From: Heterobilharzia americana
Taxonomy: Eukaryota > Platyhelminthes > Trematoda > Strigeidida > Schistosomatidae
Assembly (NCBI GenBank): GCA_944470555.2
Contig: OX104134.1
Coordinates: 100,434,701 to 100,498,700 of the forward strand
Direction: 5' to 3'
DNA length: 64,000 nucleotides
Shown here: piece by piece, positions 57,985 through 64,000 of the stretch
How the letters are laid out: every line of letters starts with the position of its first letter
Position numbering within the stretch: the first letter of the stretch is position 1
Program-made: the position numbers and the translations under genes
The notes under the pieces: generated by a model
Told to the model about the DNA's origin: nothing
Seen by the model: the letters and a program-made list of their open reading frames with translations, nothing else
The model's database searches: none

Positions 57985-59095
57985 CACAGCGGAGTACCTC
58001 AGTCCCACTAACAGCCCCAAAGAAGTATTTTCTACCCAGTCACTGTTTTGACAAAGATAGATGTCACTGGGACCTGCCGCCATATTCCTACAAAGCCTGG
58101 TAAAAGCCTAAAGACGGCCAGCAATACTTCTTTCGACCTATGTGAATCCGTTAGGGTGCCTTTCGGACCTGTGACCACAGCTCAGACACTTCAACGCTCC
58201 TTAGATCAGACCCTCATAAGATTCATTTTCGTATATCCTCAGGCCGATAAGTGCCTCATCGCCACTTTATACGACACCGAATACATGAACCCTCTAAAGG
58301 ACTTTTTTGAAGGACTCGTACAAAATGAGATAGTGCATGGCCTCGAAAAAGGATGGTTCTAGATCATGTCCATTGAAATTCTCAGGAAACCTAATGGTGA
58401 AACGTGATACAAACCCAGACCTGGCAGAAGCACAAGTTGTAAAAGACCACAGCTGTCGGACCCGTTAACAAAACTCCATAGCTTCCCTGGTCTATTAAAC
58501 CCTTGACATCCAGTCATTTCATACCGTGGCGCCATTCTGCAGCCAATAACTGACTCTTCACATAAAATGTCTCCGCTCTCTCTCCGTATGCCTGCAGAGG
58601 CAATATATTCTTCTAGAAAAGGTAGGAAGCTCCCTAATAGGTGAAGATTCTCTTCAGAACACGTATAAACTCTCTATTATCACTAGCGGCAGGCGCCTAC
58701 CGCTGTTGGAGCGGTGTCACAACAGCAGGAACATGGATGAAGGTGGCCGCTACCATTCCTTTCAAAATACATGAGTTCAATTCGACGCCTTTTCAGGGCG
58801 TTTGTTGGAGAGTTGCCGGCTGCATACCTAGCGATAAAACATTTGAGATATATGTGAGGAGGCATTAACTTTACAGTTTTCCCAGACCAGAAAACCTTGG
58901 GTAAAGGCCTATCAGCTAAACGAGACAACTGTTTCCCGCTTGAAACATGGTGCCCGGAATCCACAGTACAACGTGCACCCGTCATCCACTTCGATAAATG
59001 TACCAGAAACGAAGCCGCCGATGCACTATCACGCATGCATGCCAACACGATATCAAAAAATAGTGCTGACAATGGTTTGTTCTCGTGAATACAAC
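57985..59095 (+). mobile_element. gypsy-like LTR retrotransposon relic, RT and RNase H
   Basis: The plus strand from 58048 reads TKIDVTGTCRHIP, then KTASNTSFDLCESVRVPFGP and TTAQTLQRSLDQTL, and FVYPQADKCLIAT near 58228. This is the Ty3/gypsy RT order 'KLDL..AYHQIP', 'KTA..T.FGL.EF..MPFGL', 'AQTFQR..D', 'Y.DD.LIAS', with the YxDD motif destroyed. After frame breaks come FLSKYMSSI and YLAIKHLRYM near 58760-58858, then NFTVFPDQKTL and NEAADALSRMH near 59010, the RNase H and its end. No integrase or LTR was seen. Confidence 0.65.
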
Positions 59096-59489
59096 CACAT
59101 GCCGGCGTGCAGGCGTGATGAAATCATTGTGCTGCTTAAATTTAGATGTCGATACAACGCTGATGATCTGAAATGATCAAATCAATGCGTAAGTGAAAAG
59201 AAGCTCGTTACAGTGCGAACGACGTATCAAGTTATGTTGTTCAAGTTATTGCGAGCAACACAGAGTTCAGGTGGGAAATATTTCACTCGGATTCAGGGGA
59301 GGAAGAAGTCACAAACCTTTTATTTGATACACTTCGTGCAGCAATAAGGAAGATTTGAAATCGGAGACTTTAGTCTTCCCTAAAACACAGCCATCCTACA
59401 CCTCCATATTTTACTTACCAGTGGTTCTTACACTGGATCAACTTCCGGTTCAATCAAACTCTTTCAGTGCTACTAGTTATGAGTTTCTC

Positions 59490-59890
59490 AATCTATTACA
59501 CACTGATTTATGGTAGATTCTGTAACTTTTCCACCCTGTTGTAACCGTCGTCGTCCCTCACCAACCTTTACCTCACTCCAGCTATAGTTCTGATTTCTTC
59601 ACACTGAACAGCGAAGCACTCATTTTTATTGTGGATGCATTTTTACAAAGACTCTGTATAACCCAGTACATCACCCACTAAATGTTTTTCATTTACTGCG
59701 AACAACTAGGATGTGAGTACCTATTTTATTTGAGGGCTACATGAAGTGTGTCACATTCACACGAAAATATATGTAGGAATATATACTACTCGTTAGTCAG
59801 TCCTATCTTATTATCTGTGTTGCCTGAAAAATGGCTTTATTCTGCCTCAGGGTGACCAATAATATAATAATGATATGTTTATAATAATGA
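59490..59890 (+). mobile_element. probable 3' end of a non-LTR element
   Basis: The segment ends 'ctttattctgcctcagggtgaccaataatataataatgat', an ATA-type repeat tail after a 'gggtgaccaataat' block, as in 3' ends of jockey/CR1-type elements. No coding sequence is attached. Confidence 0.4.
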
Positions 59891-59899
59891 GTCATGCGA

Positions 59900-60760
59900 A
59901 CACGCCATTTTTACGGGCAGTATCTGAATATCATTTTTCTTAGTGGAGCAGAAAAAGTTTAAAAAGAATGAATCATCGCCCCATAACACTATCTGAGTTG
60001 GAGAAGGTCAACCTTCCTTACTGGACCAGGACAGCATGACAGCCTAGTTGCAGCCGTTATTATTCGCGTAGGGTTCATAGTATCCTTAGGGACTTCCACT
60101 TACGGGAGCCGTAGTGGACCACCTAACCATGGTTTGTAAAACTTCTGATGATACTTTCGAGTGTAAGTTTCTTAAGGGCAACTTCCACCTTTTGGTCTCT
60201 CTATACAACCACAGGAATTAGCTATCCACTGATTGTAGACGAGGAAGCCAGATAAGAAAGGGTTTTTTCTTTTCCGTCCACAACACTCAAACCACTTGGA
60301 ATAAGTGAACCCGGAAGGATAATTACCCTTCATAACACTTTCACTGAGAAAAAAATAAGCTTTTGCATATGCTGGCTATTCACTTGGAAAAGGAAAAAGT
60401 AATTTAATAACTACCACTGTAACATTACGAACAATATACTCAACGAGGAAGATCTTTTAAAGGAATTAATTTTCAGGCTGTACATTCCTATATATATGTA
60501 ATTCTAAAAATAACATCATGTGCTTTGAAGGTTTCCATTGTTTAAGTGTTTATTGGCCTTTGATGAAACACATTTCAATTGTATGCATCTGTCATGTACG
60601 TTAATTCAGGATAGTTGTTTTCCTACTTGCTTTCTGACTTCCTTATTTTTTCTGATATTTACTACAAAACGTGTAAATGTTTTTTCTACTCAATTCGATC
60701 ACAAAATTAATTTGTTTTTTAGGACTACTTTTGGTGCAAAACTTGAGCACCTACTATGTT
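59900..60760. other. no gene seen
   Basis: AT-rich; nothing recognised before the candidate exon at 60765. Confidence 0.4.
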
Positions 60761-60764
60761 CCAG

Positions 60765-60986
60765 GCTGAAATAATCAGTCGAATGCATAGACCACCCCCA
60801 GCGGAAGGCAATGACCTAGAGCGTCTCCTCAATTTGCCTCCAGGCAGTAATCCAGCAGCTCAGGCACCACCACCCCACGCACCAGTTTGGCCAGATGAAC
60901 AGGCCGCAGCTTTTTGTGCTGTAGCTCCCCCTATCGAAACATTCATGGATGTCCCAGATGAAATTCGCCGAGACCAGTTTTTTGCC
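60765..60986 (+). CDS. unrecognised gene, putative exon
   Basis: 74 codons, phase 0 at both ends, from an acceptor TTCCAG to a donor GTAAGC. It reads AEIISRMHRPPPAEGNDLER, LLNLPPGSNPAAQAPPPHAP, VWPDEQAAAFCAVAPP and ends DEIRRDQFFA. The Pro/Ala-rich, GC-richer, stop-free composition contrasts with the surrounding AT-rich DNA and is typical of real coding sequence. An ATG at 60756 in frame could also be a start. The upstream polypyrimidine tract is weak. Low-complexity linker character; function not recognised. Confidence 0.5.
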
Positions 60987-60989
60987 GTA

Positions 60990-62055
60990 AGCCCAGTTTT
61001 TATTATCTGCCTGGGGCCCTTAGGTTTGTCGGCCCTTTTGTATCACGGATTGCTCTAGATGTAATGAGTAGTGTTTTAGCGATTGTCACTTTTCTGATGC
61101 ATATCTTCATAGTTGTAATTACGACTTTGTAGGTGATACTGGATGGTTCAAACAACCGAATACCAGACAGGGGCTTGTGTTCACATATTCGCTCACATTT
61201 TGGATACTGCTGACTCACTATCACCAAGTAGTTTTCCAGAACCTTGTCAAATGAATGCTAGCAACTCAGATTATTCAAAGTAAATAAACGCTTACATACA
61301 AAAGAAAACCATTCAACCTAGGATTACTTTCAAAGCTAGCAGGTAGCCAGCCGACTGTCAACACAGTGTCCAACTGCGCTTTTCAGCACTAGTGACGTCA
61401 CTTAGCTAGTCTTCTAGAAATTATTTGCACGAAAGCTCTGAGCGACATGGTTATCCGTACACCCTCATTTAAGAACAATAATTACTTCAGCCTTATCTAA
61501 ACAGTGTCTACTAAGATGCATATTTTTAATATCACTGTACAACCTACGTGATCGTACAATTTGACTGGTCGTTCAGGGTCATCTGTGCGCTACTTCTTGA
61601 CTTTGTAGAAATAAAGCCCTCAGCTGACAACTGGTTAACTAGCTGGATAGGTATCAGTTAACTGATATGGTAGGAACATTTTTAAAACCAGCTATCCTGA
61701 ACCGTTTAAAGCAGAAATTATGAAGAAGTATGGATTTTGACTGACTTCATGACATTGCTCACGTGTAATGAGACGACTGTATGATCACTGTCGAGGTTAG
61801 ATGAAGGGTACTAGTCACCGTTAACCTTAACCTGCAATGTCAGCTGAAGTAGGATTATGTTAAAAGTGAAGTTTTGACTGATCCGAACCATGTAGTTAAT
61901 GGTAGACTGGTATTCAGTAGAGGATAAGAATCAATGATTAATGACCTTTGATTATGGCTAGAAACCATTCACAATGGCGTAGGTGCATTCACTGCTTGTC
62001 ATCATTGAGTCTGGACTTTTTTATTTCGCTTCGTTTTTTAAATTCCATGGGCTTT
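60990..62055. other. no gene seen
   Basis: Putative intron of the gene with exons at 60765 and 62731; nothing recognised. Confidence 0.35.
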
Positions 62056-62275
62056 TGTGATGGGGCTCATTGGTCTAGACACTTGATTTCCAACTAATGG
62101 GTTACGGGTTTAGACCCGTTTCCACCAACCGGGGTACGAGCAATCGGGCAGTACCACTCACTTCCACATAATAGGTGTGGCTCATTGCCTGCTGTATGAA
62201 TAAGCACATAGTTTCTGAGTGGGTTTCGATTATCTTTCCCCGTCCTTGGACTGATGCACTATTGTGCTGAACCCT
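62055..62275 (+). repeat. tRNA-derived SINE, family shared with 4670-4915
   Basis: 'ggggctcattggtctagacac' near 62060 and GGGTTTAGACCC near 62107 serve as A- and B-like boxes, followed by 'cagtaccactcacttccac' and 'gagtgggtttcgattat'. Better preserved than the copy at 4670. Confidence 0.6.
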
Positions 62276-62730
62276 ACTTTGATATATCCATCTGTCACTG
62301 ATTCATATTCTTCATTTGACTAGAGAAATCGTCTTCTGCTGGTCTGTACAATTTTGCAATTAGTTATCGGATACGTCTTTGGGGTCTTTAGTGTGTGGTG
62401 TATACGGGAGTTCCACATTAGCTTACCACTGTAAACTAAGATATTCCCTATTCCTCTGTCTCATTGTCCCTTGGGTTGTCACGATTTTGATTTATTCTTT
62501 CTACTCTACGTTGGACTATATCATTACTTATATCCCTCTTACTAGACATGTCGACGCGATGATGTATTGGTCGGTGTTATAAGTGTTATTCAAGATTCTG
62601 GTCTTGTAATCACTATTTTGGCATATGATCAGGGACCACGACGTGACTTTGAAGGTTTAAAAGTTTCGGTATGTTGTTCTTTCCATTGACCGTCACCCCT
62701 TATTAATTATAAGGGCTTTTGTCCATTGAG

Positions 62731-62797
62731 GCAGCTTCCACGATACAATGCTCATGGAACGCTTTGGATGCTTTTCAGATCGGCGACAAAGTTCGTG
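62731..62797 (+). CDS. unrecognised gene, putative exon following 60765-60986
   Basis: A 67-base exon after the pyrimidine-rich acceptor CTTTTGTCCATTGAG, with the strong donor GTAAGT at 62798. It is phase 0 in, phase 1 out, reading AASTIQCSWNALDAFQIGDK followed by VR and one base. Its phase fits the exit of the exon at 60765-60986. The same exon borders in another frame would also be open, so the reading frame rests on that phase match. Function not recognised. Confidence 0.4.
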
Positions 62798-62989
62798 GTA
62801 AGTAGTCTACTTTATTTAGTGTTTGACTTATTAACAATTGCAAGTTAGTTGCTATGTTAGGGTCTTTTGGTGCCAGATTTGAATGAACCGGCTAAACCGG
62901 TAGTGTGAAGCACCGTACGAGTGTAAAACAGTCTAGGTTTTCTTACTTCGTTACACTAATACAGAAAGTGGTAGCTAAGTTTAATAAGA

Positions 62990-63310
62990 TGATCTGAATA
63001 TTAGAAATGATGCCCTTGCATCGTAGACTTTGAACCATACCACTGGCCGTCTCCGACCGTTGACTTGACATCCCGAAACCCCCTCCGCACACAGCCAATC
63101 TACGCTTCCCAACACGATTCAAACCAGCAGTCAGAAACAGCTTTATCTCAACCCAATCCTCGTTCACTCGATATCGCATGTGGAGATGCAGGTGGTGGCT
63201 CAGGCCTTACAACATGTCCAAATCACCTCGATCGGTAAAGGTTCACAACCTGATCGATTGAGTTGGCTTCTTTACCTAGCACTTCACACTTAAACTTGGC
63301 ATTGTTCACT
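62990..63310 (-). mobile_element. RTE fragment, C-terminal region
   Basis: Minus-strand sequence with the VVNLYRSR-type segment near 63260-63225, the CRVNEDWVEIKL segment near 63180-63140 (for QTKTWHQ..KSL) and the GLNRVGKRRLAVCG end near 63125-63085. Several disruptions. Confidence 0.65.
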
Positions 63311-63324
63311 TTGTGAATGCCACA

Positions 63325-63930
63325 ACACTCAGCATCAACGCCGTGTCACCAATGTTTAGGCAAGGCACTGTACTGTACTGATACGCAAGTCGATTGATGA
63401 CGATGACGTCGTCAACCATCATCCACTGAGATGGCTTCCACATATACTGGAGGACATGCCGAGCCACCCCTCCCTCCCTCCACCTACCACTCACTATCCT
63501 ACCTAGGGGAAGTTGGATTACGTTGGAAGACGCTTCATCACCGCGGCCACACCAACACATCGCACCAGTAGATCAAATCTCTAACTGTTCGTCTGTCGAT
63601 CAATCAATCACTCAATCAGTCAGTCAGTGCTTGACGACTATTGGTGACATGCCTGAAAATTGATCACGATCGCCCAGTCACCCTATTCACCCCTTCACAT
63701 CTAATGTTTGGCATATTTACACTAACCTTCACATCGCTTAGTCTGTTTCCCTCACACACACACATACTACTCTATCCACTTTCATATCACTCTTCTCCTA
63801 TCCTATCCACCTGTTCTTTGTGTACTACTGTGTCTCGAGTGTGATAAATTGAACTAATGCACATGTATGCGAGGTTCTACGCTGATTTTCTCAGTCTTAA
63901 TTTAGTGATAACTCCTTGGACCCCTAGTTT
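63325..63930 (+). mobile_element. RTE variant C-terminal end and 3' UTR
   Basis: A plus-strand copy of the variant at 8000-7640 (inverted there). It has a short CTGTA tract (63365-63380), the LRWLPHILEDM segment near 63425, a CCCTCC tract, and a 3' UTR with 'gatcaatcaatcactcaatcagtcagtcagtg', 'cctatcctatccacc' and 'gcgaggttctacgctgattttctcag'. The part with YGCGTCPSKVED is missing. Dead copy. Confidence 0.75.
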
Positions 63931-64000
63931 ATTAGCTTCCTTCTTGGATCGTAGACTAGCTACCTAGACACTACCAATAATGAAGCCTTACATTAACGTC

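Noticed and set aside
62686..62705. Possible last DDAH exon (VCCSF)
   Set aside because: A stop follows at once and the flanking residues do not match the family's LTCCS motif context.

Overview
The window looks like animal DNA from a blood fluke (Schistosomatidae, most likely Schistosoma). The evidence is intron-split genes with GT..AG borders, a mass of RTE-type and CR1-type non-LTR retrotransposons, Penelope-like and gypsy-like relics, and tRNA-derived SINEs that carry hammerhead-ribozyme sequence of the Sm-alpha kind known from schistosomes. I cannot name the species from the sequence. No bacterial operon, rRNA, CRISPR array or convincing functional tRNA was seen.

Host coding sequence is sparse. 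Two plus-strand exons (2202-2398 and 23603-23731) join in the same phase into the C-terminal half of a dimethylargininase (DDAH)-like protein across a 21.2 kb intron. A last exon at 43011-43261 (+) encodes a small membrane protein resembling complex I subunit NDUFC2. Three phase-compatible exons on the minus strand (42272 to 41000) form the 3' end of an unrecognised gene. Two further plus-strand exons (60765-60986 and 62731-62797) could belong to another unrecognised gene. All of these genes are incomplete in the window.

Layout: 1-8.8 kb holds RTE fragments in both orientations, SINEs, the first DDAH exon and a microsatellite-rich RTE variant. 10.2-15.1 kb holds a nearly intact 3.94 kb RTE element (11010-14949, minus) inserted into an older RTE copy, with a 12-bp target-site duplication. 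15.3-20.75 kb is a decayed plus-strand RTE copy interrupted by a second RTE family. 20.8-28.9 kb holds RTE pieces, SINEs and the second DDAH exon. 28.9-32.15 kb is a CR1-like element with three frame breaks. 32.6-38.5 kb holds SINEs, Penelope-like fragments and a 180-bp-arm inverted repeat that splits an RTE copy. 38.87-40.36 kb is a second copy of the RTE variant, broken by a 500-N assembly gap (39651-40150). 41-43.6 kb carries host exons. 45.6-49.3 kb holds a much older minus-strand non-LTR relic, 58.0-59.1 kb a gypsy-like RT-RNase H relic, and 63.0-63.9 kb RTE again.

The host genes do not form a functional unit with one another. Their main relation is that large introns have filled with mobile elements. 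The strongest points for follow-up are: the DDAH-like protein apparently lacking its catalytic histidine; the recent nested RTE insertion; an RTE subfamily with microsatellites at fixed points inside its degenerate coding region and its 3' tail joined to an RT segment; SINEs with ribozyme relics; and the long inverted repeat.
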